From Ignavibacteriota bacterium (GTDB lineage: Bacteria > Bacteroidota > Ignavibacteria > UBA10030), in assembly GCA_003142475.1 (NCBI GenBank), contig PLMK01000065.1, positions 16,875 to 49,731 on the forward strand: a stretch of 32,857 nucleotides of DNA. Direction: 5' to 3'. Positions within the stretch are counted from its first letter, which is position 1. Every line of letters starts with the position of its first letter. The notes beneath the pieces were generated by a model, which worked only from the letters and a program-made list of their open reading frames with translations, was not told the DNA's origin and ran no database searches. Made by a program: the position numbers and the translations under genes. Below are positions 6,309-15,569 of this stretch, piece by piece.

Positions 6309-6328
6309 GTGTAACGGTTTTTGCTTTT

Positions 6329-6356
6329 GTAGGGACGTATGGCGATACGTCCCTAC
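6329..6356. repeat. 28-nt perfect palindrome, REP-like
   Basis: A 12-bp perfect stem GTAGGGACGTAT / ATACGTCCCTAC with loop GGCG. It sits 8 bp past the stop of the type IIG gene and could serve as a 3' stabilising hairpin. The sequence resembles a widespread dispersed intergenic repeat. Confidence 0.65.
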
Positions 6357-6363
6357 GAATGCT

Positions 6364-9294
6364 TTATCTTTTTCCATCGGATGGTGAGCCTGTCGAACCA
6401 CCTTCTACAACCTTTATCTCTTCTTCCGTCAATCCATATAGCTTATACACCAACTCATCAATCTCTTTATCCGTCGCCTTGATTTGATGCTCGAATAATT
6501 CTTTTTCACTGTCTGAGTTGGCGTGCTGCTTTTTCTTGTGCAGGTCTAACATTCTCTCGACAAGCTGCACCATCCGGTCGTGCATTACTTTTTCATCTGG
6601 ATTGTTAAAGTCGATTGTACGGATGGGAAGTTGCTTTATATATTCTATTTTCATCTGGGAAAACATTTCGCCTGTTTTTCCAATTCGATTCTGAAAGTAG
6701 AAATCCAATAATCGTGAATTCAAAAGACCCAAAATGAACTTTAAATCGTATCGGTTGTCTTTCTGCAAGATACTGTGAAGAGAATTTTTTACATAGAAAT
6801 TCTGATCATCAAATGTCCCAATGATTCTCTTAGCGTTTTGCCTTGTTAATATCTTTGTTTGGTCAAATATTTTTCCTTCTCTAAGCCAAACACCTGACCG
6901 CTGCAACTTCTTTTTTTCCTTTCTTGTTTCCGCCCCTTTCGCTTTTTCTTTCTTGCGCTGCAACTCCTTCTCTATGAGGGTTTTATCGTAACAGATATAT
7001 CTACCAGTCCATTCGTAAGAATATCTTGAAACTTCGCTACCATCGAGGAATCTCTTGTATCGTTTATCTTTTTGTCTATTTGATAAGAAAAGGTCTTTTA
7101 TCGCACCGAGTATTATCCCATCTTTAACATCGCATAAACTTTCCAACAAAACGGAATTACTCTGAATCCTTCCAAGAATTGGCATTGCATCAGATCGCAA
7201 GCCAAGATTTATAACATAATTCGGATTCTTGAGACACTCGGACTGGTTCAGTTCTGATTCTATATATTTCCCTTCTTGGACATTCTCGATGTCTTTCAAT
7301 ATTCTAATTCTCTGTTCTGGATGTTCTATCAGAGGTCGATTTTGAAATACAATTACAATAGTATCAACCGCCGCATCAAAAACTGCTTTTTTGAACGAGA
7401 GTATTTGGTCAATCAAAGTTGAATTCAATATCAATCCACGTAAAGTATCAAGCTGTGTGTTTGTCAAAAGGCGATTCGATACTATAAATCCACATTGTGC
7501 ACCTTTTTTTGACAAGGAGAGAAACTGTTCAAAGAAAAGTGAAAATGAATTTACCCTGCCATGGGCAGTCTTGTACTTTTTCAAGAAGTATTCTGCAATA
7601 TCTTTGATGATGTCCTCGATTGAGATATATGGTGGATTTCCGACTATAGCATCGAATCCCCCATTTTTCATGACTTCTGGGAAACCCGTTTGCCAATCAA
7701 ACGGACGGATTTTCAATGGATCAATTGTTTCTCCAAACAAATCTTTATTTGTATCCAAAATATCCATTCCAACTAGCGAATTGCCGCACTTAATGTTGTT
7801 CGAAAGGTTAGGGAGAATCGTTTCTTTCAGCTCAAATGATAACTGCTTGCCGAATGTCTCTGCGCTTTCACCTTCAAGGAGTTTCAGGTATAAGCTCATT
7901 TGCGTTACCTCGACCGCTTGCGGATCGATATCGACGCCATAAATGTTATTCAGCAAAATTTCTTTCTTCTTGCGTGTCGAGAGATGCCAAAGTCCCTGCC
8001 CGTCCGGCAGGTGGGCTTCGGAAGTTTGGAAAGCGTCGGGAACACTGCCAACCGTTTTTATTTTATCTGGATTGCTGGAGTAGTAATCGATATGGTAATG
8101 AATCAGGTAATCGAACATCTCCAAACAAAAAGATCCGCTGCCGCACGTAATATCGATAAACTTCAACTTGGCGATCTGTTCTGGAGTCTTGCCTGCAATG
8201 AGCTTGCCAATTGTGTTCTTCACAATGCATGAGGTGATAAACTGCGGCGTATAGAACACACCGCCGGCTTTTCGCACTTCCGGCTTCACCTCTACTTTTA
8301 CCCGGTGCGTTGGTGTCAGTGTGATAATTCTGCCTAAATATTGCTCGTAGATCGTGCCGAGAATTTCAATCGGAATAACGTTGAAGCGGTAAGGCGAGCG
8401 GGGCAGGTAAAGATTGACGATGATTTCTTTCAACAGCTTATCGTCAATGGAAAGTTGTTCACTTAATCTGTGTTCGTTGAAGATTAAGCCGTTATACTTT
8501 GCGCGAAGCCGCGTGAATTCTTTTAGCAAACGACGATAAATATCATCACCTGAATTGGCATAGCTCAGCAGGATTTCACTTTCTTCTATTTGGCGATCTT
8601 CGCAGATGCGAAGAAAAATAATGCGGTCGAGAATTCGCTGGACAGCTTCGTTGATCTCGCTTACCGACAACCGGGAATTGCGAAGAGCAATATTCTTTGC
8701 AAGCTCTTCCTGCCACTTTGAAAGGTCTTTGAGAAATTCTTTATCGACCGTTGTAGAAGCTTCTTTCTTCTCCGTTGGAATTCTTTTTTCCAATTCTCCT
8801 GCAAAAACGGCATCATGAGAAAATGTATCATACAATGGATTGAACTGGTCAACATAACGGTCATAGGTCAAATCGAATTCTCTAATCAATCCATCGAGCG
8901 GCTTTTCATACTTGGGTCGCGCGAGTGTTCGGAAGGGACGGAATTCTTCAAAATCCGTAAGGATAACGATCGGCACTTTAGAACTGAATCCGTAGGACTT
9001 TGCTTGAAAAACAGGCGTCGGATCAGTAAGCTTGACGGAAGGCTTCTTTGCTTCGACAAAGAATTTTGTCTTACCATCAATGAGAAAACGATAATCGGGT
9101 CTGGTGGAATCTGAACGAGAGGTAGGGGTTTCAACACGAACTTCCTTCGGATTCAGAATATTCCAACCTAATGCTTCAAAGAAAGGATTAATGAACCGGA
9201 GGCGCGTTTCCGCTTCATTCATCTTTTCATGTTTCTCCGTGTGAAAAGTCTGAACTAAGGATTCTATTTTTTGTTTCGATTGTTTTTTATCCAT
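6364..9294 (-). CDS. Type IIG restriction-modification enzyme (nuclease-N6-adenine methylase fusion)
   Basis: 976 aa single-chain enzyme. The N-terminus (residues 1-170) is a PD-(D/E)xK nuclease: P66-D67 and E81-A-K83 in RPDY...VEAKKP. A helical linker follows. The gamma-class adenine methylase has SAM motif I DITCGSGSF near residue 380, GVDIDPQAVEVTQMSLYLKL, and the catalytic NPPY near residue 552 in FDAIVGNPPYISIED. Residues about 690-950 form a TaqI-like target-recognition domain ending in MKIEYIKQLPIR and a coiled-coil tail. Such enzymes methylate one strand and cut at a distance. No separate specificity or methylase gene is adjacent. No ribosome site is obvious before ATG 9294. The palindrome at 7995-8011 is embedded in frame. 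Confidence 0.93.
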   Translation of the reverse strand: MDKKQSKQKIESLVQTFHTEKHEKMNEAETRLRFINPFFEALGWNILNPKEVRVETPTSRSDSTRPDYRFLIDGKTKFFVEAKKPSVKLTDPTPVFQAKSYGFSSKVPIVILTDFEEFRPFRTLARPKYEKPLDGLIREFDLTYDRYVDQFNPLYDTFSHDAVFAGELEKRIPTEKKEASTTVDKEFLKDLSKWQEELAKNIALRNSRLSVSEINEAVQRILDRIIFLRICEDRQIEESEILLSYANSGDDIYRRLLKEFTRLRAKYNGLIFNEHRLSEQLSIDDKLLKEIIVNLYLPRSPYRFNVIPIEILGTIYEQYLGRIITLTPTHRVKVEVKPEVRKAGGVFYTPQFITSCIVKNTIGKLIAGKTPEQIAKLKFIDITCGSGSFCLEMFDYLIHYHIDYYSSNPDKIKTVGSVPDAFQTSEAHLPDGQGLWHLSTRKKKEILLNNIYGVDIDPQAVEVTQMSLYLKLLEGESAETFGKQLSFELKETILPNLSNNIKCGNSLVGMDILDTNKDLFGETIDPLKIRPFDWQTGFPEVMKNGGFDAIVGNPPYISIEDIIKDIAEYFLKKYKTAHGRVNSFSLFFEQFLSLSKKGAQCGFIVSNRLLTNTQLDTLRGLILNSTLIDQILSFKKAVFDAAVDTIVIVFQNRPLIEHPEQRIRILKDIENVQEGKYIESELNQSECLKNPNYVINLGLRSDAMPILGRIQSNSVLLESLCDVKDGIILGAIKDLFLSNRQKDKRYKRFLDGSEVSRYSYEWTGRYICYDKTLIEKELQRKKEKAKGAETRKEKKKLQRSGVWLREGKIFDQTKILTRQNAKRIIGTFDDQNFYVKNSLHSILQKDNRYDLKFILGLLNSRLLDFYFQNRIGKTGEMFSQMKIEYIKQLPIRTIDFNNPDEKVMHDRMVQLVERMLDLHKKKQHANSDSEKELFEHQIKATDKEIDELVYKLYGLTEEEIKVVEGGSTGSPSDGKR
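7995..8011 (-). repeat. REP-like palindrome inside the type IIG coding sequence
   Basis: CCTGCC and GGCAGG flank CGTCC. On the coding strand it is read as HLPDGQG (about residues 427-433), between motif I and the ILLNNIYGVDIDP block where relatives vary in length. It looks like an intergenic-type palindrome taken into the reading frame. Confidence 0.45.
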
Positions 9295-9343
9295 GTGTAA
9301 CGAATTTAAACAATTACCATAGTAAATGAAAGCCTTTTGCTAT

Positions 9344-9373
9344 TTGACCGCTCTTTGCTTATCTTCCTAACGA
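9344..9373 (+). promoter_or_regulatory. Candidate promoter of nfeD-slipin-polB
   Basis: TTGACC (9344-9349), 18-bp spacer, TAACGA (9368-9373). The -10 is a weak match. The leader to ATG 9484 would be about 105 nt. It is the best candidate in the 9295-9483 interval, which otherwise holds nothing recognisable. Confidence 0.35.
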
Positions 9374-9483
9374 ATAGGAGATTGAAAAAAGTCTTCTCTT
9401 ATAGTATGTTCCGGCAGCGGTATTTATCTTCTTCAAAAAAAGCAAGTCCAACAAACACAAACGCCGGATGGAGGAATATGAAA

Positions 9484-10764
9484 ATGCTCCACCGTTTATT
9501 CATTCTTTTAGTTTTTATTGCTATCCTTCCTAGCGTCATCTTTTCGCAGCAAGTTGTTCTGCTAAAAATTGATGGTGTTATCAATCCTGCGGCAGCAGCA
9601 TTTATCGAACGCGGTATCGAAAATGCCCGCGAGAAGAATGCCGAATGCCTCATCATACAGATGGATACTCCCGGCGGCTTACTTAAATCGACACGCGTGA
9701 TAGTTAGTTCATTTCTTGAATCGAAGATACCTATCGTCGTTTATGTCTCTCCCGGAGGCGCACAAGCGGGTTCTGCCGGTGTGTTTATCACTATGGCAGC
9801 GCACATTGCGGCAATGGCGCCTGGGACAAACATCGGAGCGGCGCATCCCGTGGACATGGAAGGAAAAATGGATTCGATTATGAGCGAAAAAGTCACCAAT
9901 GATGCTTCCGCTTTTATCCGCACTATCGCCGAAAAACGAAACCGCAATATGAAATGGGCGGAAGATGCTGTTCGTAGAAGTCAAGCTATTACAGAGACAG
10001 AAGCGTTAGATACAAATGTTATTGATCTCATTGCGAAGAACCTTGATGATCTGCTCTCTCAGATTGACGGTAAAAAAGTCGAAACAGTAGATGGGATTGT
10101 GACATTACATACCAAAGGTGCGCGGATTGAACCTATGGAAATGGGATGGGCGGAAAAATTATTGGATATCTTGAGCAATCCAAATATCGCCCTTATTCTT
10201 TTTCAACTCGGCACTATCGGTTTAATACTTGAGTTGTACAATCCGGGTTCTATCTTCCCCGGTATCGTCGGTGTCATCAGTTTGGTACTTGCCTTTTATT
10301 CTATGCACACTCTGCCAATCAACTATGCCGGACTTGCGCTCATCATCTTTGGCATTATTCTCTTTCTCTTGGAGATAAAAATCATGAGCCACGGCATGCT
10401 GGCAATCGGTGGGGTTGTCTCAACTTTTCTAGGATCAATTATGCTTATTCGCACATCAAGTCTGCTTGAGTTTGCAGAAATCTCTTGGGTTGTTGTTATT
10501 ACCAGTGTTGCTGTTACGACATTCTTTTTTGTTTTCCTCATCGGATTAGGATTGAAAGCACAAAGAAAAAAACCGACAACCGGAATTGAAGGATTGATCG
10601 GTGAAATTGGTGAAGCACTTACTTCGCTAAAGCCAGATGGAACCGTTCGGGTCCATGGAGAAGTCTGGCAGGCAGAATCGACAAGCGGCAAAATTGACAA
10701 AGGTGAGCATGTACGCGTCGTGCAAATTCAAGATCTAAAACTCAAAGTTGAGCAAGTTAAATAA
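9484..10764 (+). CDS. nfeD: NfeD-family membrane-bound serine protease (ClpP class)
   Basis: About 426 aa. The start was chosen at 9484 because GGAGG lies 9 nt upstream and a signal peptide ([23 protein letters not shown]) follows; ATG 9478 is an in-frame alternative. The periplasmic ClpP-like protease domain contains the nucleophile Ser in [11 protein letters not shown], the TPGG turn and [13 protein letters not shown]; the Lys of SEKVTNDAS is the probable dyad partner. Four to five membrane segments follow (around [15 protein letters not shown] to [11 protein letters not shown]). The C-terminal OB-fold NfeD domain starts near [11 protein letters not shown]. Archaeal PH1510 of this family cleaves stomatin partners. 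Slipin is the next gene, matching the conserved pair. Confidence 0.93.
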   Translation: MLHRLFILLVFIAILPSVIFSQQVVLLKIDGVINPAAAAFIERGIENAREKNAECLIIQMDTPGGLLKSTRVIVSSFLESKIPIVVYVSPGGAQAGSAGVFITMAAHIAAMAPGTNIGAAHPVDMEGKMDSIMSEKVTNDASAFIRTIAEKRNRNMKWAEDAVRRSQAITETEALDTNVIDLIAKNLDDLLSQIDGKKVETVDGIVTLHTKGARIEPMEMGWAEKLLDILSNPNIALILFQLGTIGLILELYNPGSIFPGIVGVISLVLAFYSMHTLPINYAGLALIIFGIILFLLEIKIMSHGMLAIGGVVSTFLGSIMLIRTSSLLEFAEISWVVVITSVAVTTFFFVFLIGLGLKAQRKKPTTGIEGLIGEIGEALTSLKPDGTVRVHGEVWQAESTSGKIDKGEHVRVVQIQDLKLKVEQVK

Positions 10765-10804
10765 CCAACATTCACAAAGTGATGCCTTTGGCAAAGGAGT
10801 ATAT

Positions 10805-11572
10805 ATGGAACAAATTTCATTAACCCTTATTATTATTGGCATATTATTTGTCGTCATCGTTGCTGCGAATTCAATTAAAATTTTACGTGAATATGATCGC
10901 GGTGTTATATTCCGATTAGGACGGCTATTGGGAGTAAAAGGACCCGGAATTGTCTGGTTATGGCCCGGTATTGATAGAATGGTGAAAGTGAGTCTACGAA
11001 CAGTCGTTATGGACGTCCCTCCGCAGGATATCATAACACAGGATAACGTTTCGCTCAAAGTGAATGCTGTTGTGTACTTCCGTGTGATGCAGCCAGAAAA
11101 AGCCGTTGTATCGGTTGAGAACTATTTATTCGCCACATCCCAGCTTTCACAAACTACATTGCGAAGCGTGTTGGGACAGTCTGAATTAGATGATCTTCTT
11201 TCGCAACGCGACAAGATCAACCAAAAGCTCCAACAAATTATCGACAGCCATACCGAGCCCTGGGGCGTAAAGGTTTCTAATGTAGAAGTGAAGCAGATTG
11301 ATTTGCCGCAAGAAATGCAGCGAGCGATGGCAAAACAGGCAGAAGCAGAACGTGAACGCCGCGCGAAAGTTATCGCAGCAGAAGGAGAATTCCAGGCATC
11401 GCAACGTTTATCCGATGCAGCAAAAGTTCTAAGCGAACAACCCAGTGCACTTACATTGCGTTATCTGCAAACACTTCGTGAGATCGCCACGGAAAATAAT
11501 TCCACTACAATCTTCCCCGTGCCTATCGATTTATTGACGCCGTTTTTGAACTTAGATAAGTCCAAGAAATGA
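10805..11572 (+). CDS. Slipin (stomatin/prohibitin-like SPFH protein)
   Basis: 255 aa. The start at 10805 has AAAGGAG 5 nt upstream; a frame beginning at 10748 would overlap nfeD and lacks this site. A single N-terminal membrane helix ([20 protein letters not shown]) is followed by the SPFH domain with [20 protein letters not shown] and [22 protein letters not shown]. An Ala/Glu-rich coiled coil ([20 protein letters not shown]) drives oligomerisation. The conserved hydrophobic end [11 protein letters not shown] resembles the segment cut by NfeD-type proteases in stomatins. Together they are expected to organise membrane microdomains. Confidence 0.95.
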   Translation: MEQISLTLIIIGILFVVIVAANSIKILREYDRGVIFRLGRLLGVKGPGIVWLWPGIDRMVKVSLRTVVMDVPPQDIITQDNVSLKVNAVVYFRVMQPEKAVVSVENYLFATSQLSQTTLRSVLGQSELDDLLSQRDKINQKLQQIIDSHTEPWGVKVSNVEVKQIDLPQEMQRAMAKQAEAERERRAKVIAAEGEFQASQRLSDAAKVLSEQPSALTLRYLQTLREIATENNSTTIFPVPIDLLTPFLNLDKSKK

Positions 11573-11575
11573 TGA

Positions 11576-13927
11576 ATGGACAAGCTGCTCTATGGATATA
11601 ATGCCGAAGAGCGTATCGTCTCTGTCCAACAGCTGAACGATCAGACAATTAGACTATACAAACGAGTTGAAGGGAAGGTTCTACATCAAGACGTAGAATT
11701 CTTCCCTTTCTTTTTTCTTTCCGATGAATCGCTTATCAAAGACTTCCCTAAAAAATTCTGGCTGAAGGAACTTGCCGGCGAAAACTTCTATCGTTATATC
11801 GCTGCCTTCACGCGGTGGAGTGAGATGTGGGAAGCAGTACATTTCATTCTGCGTCAATACAACAAAACCCATTCTCCGCGCGTGTCATCTTATCAGGAAT
11901 TTAAAGAAATTCTTGTCCGCGCAGATGCAGTGCGTCAGTTCCTTCTGCAATCCGGTATCACATTATTCAAAGGAATGAAGTTCGAAGAACTCGTGCGGCT
12001 TCATGTAGACGTCCAATTCGCACACATAATCTGGAAAAAACGCAATAGAAAAAGTTCAGAGGAGCAAATACTTGTTATCACGCTCGCTGCCAGTGACGGC
12101 AGTGAATATACTTTCAGTACTCACAAGCACGATGAGCAATCGGTATTGAAGCAATGCATCAAGCATATCAACACGATAGATCCCGATGTCATAGAAGGAT
12201 ACGATTTGTTTGGAACGATTTTGCCAGCGCTCAGCCGTGCATGCGAGCGTTCACAAATCCCACTAACGATAGGCAGAGACGGTAGTGACATGCGAACACC
12301 AACCGGATATAGCACCGCCGGTACGGGAGAAAGTGAATGGTTCACTTTTGATATTTTTGGCAGACATCTAGTTGACCTTTTAACATTGGCAGAAGCGGAA
12401 ATTGATGCTAAGAGAATTGAACAATCATTCACGCTCACTTCATTAGCAAGACATTTTGACATCCCAATCGGTGCAGAGAAATCAATTCCCACACAGCAAA
12501 TATTTGAGCAATGGAATCATCAATCGGAGAACATCATAAATCAATCTCTGCACAATGTCCGCATTGCGCGCGATCTTTATAACCTTCTCTCACCGCCACT
12601 GTTCTATCTTGCTCAGATGTGTCCATTCAATTATCGAATGCTGACTCAGCTCAGTGCAGCTTCTCGCATCGAATCTCTGATGTTAAGAGAATACGTCCAT
12701 CAACGGCATTCAGTACCCAAAGCGAACGATAATTCCCATTCAATGACAATCCCATCGGAAATATTCTATACAGGTGTTTTCTCCGATGTTATGTATGTTG
12801 AGTTAGGAGGAATCCATTCTTCCATTTTACTCCGACAGAATATCAAGCCAAAGACAGATGAATTAGGTGTTTTTCTTCTGCTTCTTAAGCACCTCTCCGA
12901 TTTGCAAAAAGATACATACAATCCGATAAACAACGAGGCGCCACAATCCCAAGATTCTGCATACAAATTGAAAGCGGTTAAACGTCTTATTGACTCATTT
13001 CATCTCTATCTCGGTTCTGCACGCGGATTATACAACGATCCTGAGCAAGCCGAAGTCGTCCTAATTGCCAGACATGAGATTCTGAATGAAATTCTGCATC
13101 AAGTTGAACTCTTCAACGCAACCATTATTCAATCTGATAGTGATGGTCTTTTTCTTCTGTCCCCAAACAATATTGTCGGCGAAGCAAATCAGGAGAATTT
13201 TGTAGAGCGGCTCTCAAATACATTGCCAGAGGGAGCCATGCTTATCTTATTGCATCGTTTCAAGCAAATGTTTAGCTATCGGAAAAACAATTATGCCTTG
13301 CTGGATCAGAACAACAATGTTCTTATCAAGGGAAATAATCTTGTCTCCCGCGGAATGGAACGTTTCCTGAAAGTATTTATTCAGCGTATGATTGAATGCT
13401 TGCTGACAAATGATTTAAAACGGATGCATCATGCGTACGCCACAGCATATACTCAGGTGACACAGCACAAATGGACTCCAGAAGATTTTTGCCGCACAGA
13501 TATCGTTCGCATGGATACTGAAACTTATCAGAAAGAATTACTTTCTGGTCAAATTACAGCATCGCCGGCAATGGAAGCTGCAGTGAGTTCAAGTCTTTTT
13601 GTGAAAGCGAATTCAAAAGTATCGTATTACTTTATCGGAACCGATGCGGGTATTACGCTCGCCCGTAATTCTCGTTTAGTTGATGAATGGAATACACAAC
13701 AACCAGACGAAAACACTGCCTATTATCTTTCTCGTTTGCACGAAGTTGTTGGCAAATTCCGAGAGTTTTTTGAACCGATGTCATTTGATCGAATTTTCAC
13801 TTTAGATGAAATGTTTGCTTTTTCCGACGAAGGCATCCACATCTTGACTCGAAAAATTGCTCCTGAGGCAGCAGAAACTAAGTCTGAAACTGAGGAATAT
13901 AGCATCTGGCTGGCAAATGAAGAGTAA
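11576..13927 (+). CDS. Family-B DNA polymerase homologue with degenerate active sites (PolB2-like)
   Basis: 783 aa, the length of PolB2-type polymerases. The fold is recognisable, but motif residues are changed. Exo I is RLHVDVQ (D145 kept, E to Q147). Exo II is DPDVIEGYDLFGT (N to D210, D to T214). Exo III has N327 where Asp is expected. Polymerase motif A reads VELGGIHSSIL (Glu409 for the metal-binding Asp, SLYPS lost). Motif B reads KRLIDSFHLYLG (N to D473, Y to H476, G to L477). Only motif C SDSDG keeps both aspartates (D521, D523). It is therefore probably an inactive or strongly altered enzyme with a structural or DNA-binding role. It starts 4 bp after slipin, so it is co-translated with it. 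Alternative: an active divergent polymerase using Glu. Confidence 0.85.
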   Translation: MDKLLYGYNAEERIVSVQQLNDQTIRLYKRVEGKVLHQDVEFFPFFFLSDESLIKDFPKKFWLKELAGENFYRYIAAFTRWSEMWEAVHFILRQYNKTHSPRVSSYQEFKEILVRADAVRQFLLQSGITLFKGMKFEELVRLHVDVQFAHIIWKKRNRKSSEEQILVITLAASDGSEYTFSTHKHDEQSVLKQCIKHINTIDPDVIEGYDLFGTILPALSRACERSQIPLTIGRDGSDMRTPTGYSTAGTGESEWFTFDIFGRHLVDLLTLAEAEIDAKRIEQSFTLTSLARHFDIPIGAEKSIPTQQIFEQWNHQSENIINQSLHNVRIARDLYNLLSPPLFYLAQMCPFNYRMLTQLSAASRIESLMLREYVHQRHSVPKANDNSHSMTIPSEIFYTGVFSDVMYVELGGIHSSILLRQNIKPKTDELGVFLLLLKHLSDLQKDTYNPINNEAPQSQDSAYKLKAVKRLIDSFHLYLGSARGLYNDPEQAEVVLIARHEILNEILHQVELFNATIIQSDSDGLFLLSPNNIVGEANQENFVERLSNTLPEGAMLILLHRFKQMFSYRKNNYALLDQNNNVLIKGNNLVSRGMERFLKVFIQRMIECLLTNDLKRMHHAYATAYTQVTQHKWTPEDFCRTDIVRMDTETYQKELLSGQITASPAMEAAVSSSLFVKANSKVSYYFIGTDAGITLARNSRLVDEWNTQQPDENTAYYLSRLHEVVGKFREFFEPMSFDRIFTLDEMFAFSDEGIHILTRKIAPEAAETKSETEEYSIWLANEE

Positions 13928-14180
13928 TGAGATAAAGTGAAAGACTAAATGCTACCACTTGCATTTTAATGCACGAAATTGTAATATTTGGTCGTAGTTC
14001 ACTGCACCGATTTTGTTTCATTGTTATTTGTTTTAGCTATTGCGTCGCCCGTTGTAAATTCGGTTGTGTGGCTCCGATGCGTGGAAGCTGAGCAAGGCAG
14101 GTGTTAATATTCGTTGCACCTTTTTCGTTAAGAGACAAAGTTGCGGTGTTATGTTCAATGCATCAGGGGGATGAACCCGT
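13928..14180 (+). other. Intergenic and cspA leader
   Basis: No ORF. TGCATTTTAATGCA (13960-13973) is a small palindrome after the PolB-like gene. AGGTG ... CACCT followed by TTTTTC (about 14100-14130) is a weak terminator-like hairpin inside the probable long cspA leader, where cold-shock genes often carry temperature-sensitive structure. No convincing promoter could be fixed. Confidence 0.3.
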
Positions 14181-14384
14181 ATGGAACAGGGTACAGTAAA
14201 ATGGTTCAATAACACAAAAGGATATGGCTTCATCAAACGGGAAAGTGGTGAAGACGTGTTCGTGCATTACAAGTCCATCAACGGAGATGGCTACAAAACG
14301 CTCAACGAAGGCGACAAAGTAGAGTTCGAAGTTGAACAGGGCCCTAAAGGATTACAGGCGATAAAAGTTTCAAAGCCTGCTTAA
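14181..14384 (+). CDS. cspA: Cold-shock protein, CspA family
   Basis: 67-aa single cold-shock domain that binds single-stranded RNA or DNA and melts mRNA structure. RNP1 KGYGFI and RNP2 VFVHY are intact, with [15 protein letters not shown] at the N-terminus. AGGGGG lies about 10 nt before the ATG. It is monocistronic: a leader of at least 100 nt precedes it and a hairpin terminator follows at 14404. Confidence 0.96.
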   Translation: MEQGTVKWFNNTKGYGFIKRESGEDVFVHYKSINGDGYKTLNEGDKVEFEVEQGPKGLQAIKVSKPA

Positions 14385-14403
14385 GAAAAATTCAACAATG
14401 CAC

Positions 14404-14438
14404 AAAGCCCGTTGAGTGTTTTTCAACAGGCTTTTTAT
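14404..14438 (+). terminator. Terminator after cspA
   Basis: AAAGCC-C-GTTGA pairs with TCAAC-A-GGCTTT (one mismatch) around a GTGTTTT loop, followed by TTTTTATTG. It lies 20 bp past the cspA stop and separates it from the convergent maf gene. Confidence 0.75.
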
Positions 14439-14476
14439 TGTACCAACTAAATTCTTTCACTGTTTATTTTTCCATT

Positions 14477-15076
14477 TTACAGTTTCCGCTCTGAAGAAGT
14501 TTCCAAATCAGCGGCAAATCGTTGCAAGGTCGAATAGAAGCGCGCGAGCGGGAATCCAACAACATTATAGAAACATCCATTCACCCGCTCGACAAAGACA
14601 GCTCCAAAGTCATCCTGAATTCCATAGGATCCAGCTTTATCCATTGGCGAACCGCTATCAACGTAATCATCAATTTCATTCTCGTTCAGTTTACGAAAGC
14701 GGACTTTTGTTTCTTCCACTCCTGCCATATGCTTTCCCGTTTCCACATCTTTCAAAGCAAAACCAGTATAGACAGAATGCTCACGCCCGCTTAATAATCT
14801 CAGCATACGTTTGGCATCATCTTTGGATTTCGGCTTACCGAGAACATGATGATCGAGAACGACAATTGTGTCCGCACCAATGACAACACCTTTTCGCAGA
14901 CGAGCAGCAACATCCGTTGCCTTTTCCAAAGCAATACGTTGAGCATTCTCACCCGGACTCTGGTGAGTAGAAAAAACTTCTGCGACTCGGCTTGGAATAA
15001 CACGAAATTTCATCCCAATTTGCTTTAGCAATATTTTTCTTCGTGGTGATTGTGACGCAAGAATTAGAGGTCTCAT
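14477..15076 (-). CDS. maf: Maf-like nucleoside triphosphate pyrophosphatase
   Basis: 199 aa. Hydrolyses non-canonical or dTTP/UTP-type nucleotides to monophosphates, a house-cleaning role. Signatures: ASQSPRRK at the N-terminus, GADTIVV, LGKPKSKDDAKRML, LSGREHSVYTGF, DKAGSYGIQ and NVVGFPL. The ATG at 15076 is preferred over a TTG 18 bp upstream because it begins exactly at the usual M(R)PLILASQSPRR and has AGGCGG upstream. The upstream gene's terminator lies only 20 bp before it, so a promoter must overlap that hairpin, or the gene depends on read-through. Confidence 0.95.
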   Translation of the reverse strand: MRPLILASQSPRRKILLKQIGMKFRVIPSRVAEVFSTHQSPGENAQRIALEKATDVAARLRKGVVIGADTIVVLDHHVLGKPKSKDDAKRMLRLLSGREHSVYTGFALKDVETGKHMAGVEETKVRFRKLNENEIDDYVDSGSPMDKAGSYGIQDDFGAVFVERVNGCFYNVVGFPLARFYSTLQRFAADLETSSERKL

Positions 15077-15097
15077 TAAACCGCCTAAAAACAAAAA

Positions 15098-15119
15098 AAG
15101 CGATGCAGAACGATCGCTT
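15098..15119 (-). terminator. Terminator of the FnIII protein gene
   Basis: AAGCGAT (15098-15104) and ATCGCTT (15113-15119) form a 7-bp stem with a run of T on the minus strand immediately after. Confidence 0.75.
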
Positions 15120-15148
15120 AATAAAAAAAATTATATTACATCAAACTT

Positions 15149-15562
15149 TCAGCGGAACATCGCTTTGATGCTACCCCACGTGCGTTTTGCCGCCGAACTT
15201 GTGCTATTGTATAAAATACCCATAATGTTGCTAGTCCGTGAATCATTCGAACCAACTGCTGTTACTTTATAGCAAAAATATTTACTTGTTGTTTTAAACA
15301 AATCAGTTTTATCGACAAAATAAAATGTCCCTTTGGGGGCATCACCGATAAGGCTGAAAGGTCCGTTTATGTCAGTACTTCTAACTATTTCATAATAACT
15401 AATGGTGTTTTCCGATCCGTTGATCGTCCAATTAATTAAAACAGTGCCATCACCCTGTGTAGAGACTCCAGTAATCTGTGGAGTGGATGTTTGAGCGGAT
15501 ACTAAAGTGTTAAAGAATACAAGAAGAATTATCAGAAGAGAATATTTCTGTAATGTTTTCAT
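15149..15562 (-). CDS. Secreted fibronectin type III domain protein
   Basis: 137 aa. A cleavable signal peptide (MKTLQKYSLLIILLVFFNTLVSA, cut before QTST) is followed by one FnIII-like beta-sandwich: ITGVSTQGDGTVLINWTI, YYEIVRSTDINGPFSLIGD, and KYFCYKVTAVGSNDSRTSN. After the domain a short basic tail ends in KRTWGSIKAMFR; a terminal tag of this kind suggests a surface-retention or sorting signal. The start at 15562 fits both the signal peptide and a promoter whose -10 ends 7 nt before the ATG, so translation may be leaderless; no ribosome site is seen. A longer frame upstream (to 15658) would cross the promoter. Function unknown. Confidence 0.75.
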   Translation of the reverse strand: MKTLQKYSLLIILLVFFNTLVSAQTSTPQITGVSTQGDGTVLINWTINGSENTISYYEIVRSTDINGPFSLIGDAPKGTFYFVDKTDLFKTTSKYFCYKVTAVGSNDSRTSNIMGILYNSTSSAAKRTWGSIKAMFR

Positions 15563-15569
15563 ACGTAGC

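Noticed and set aside
7391-8232. Plus-strand frames of 104-183 codons
   Set aside because: Antisense to the type IIG gene, whose domains and motifs are continuous; no ribosome sites or recognisable domains.
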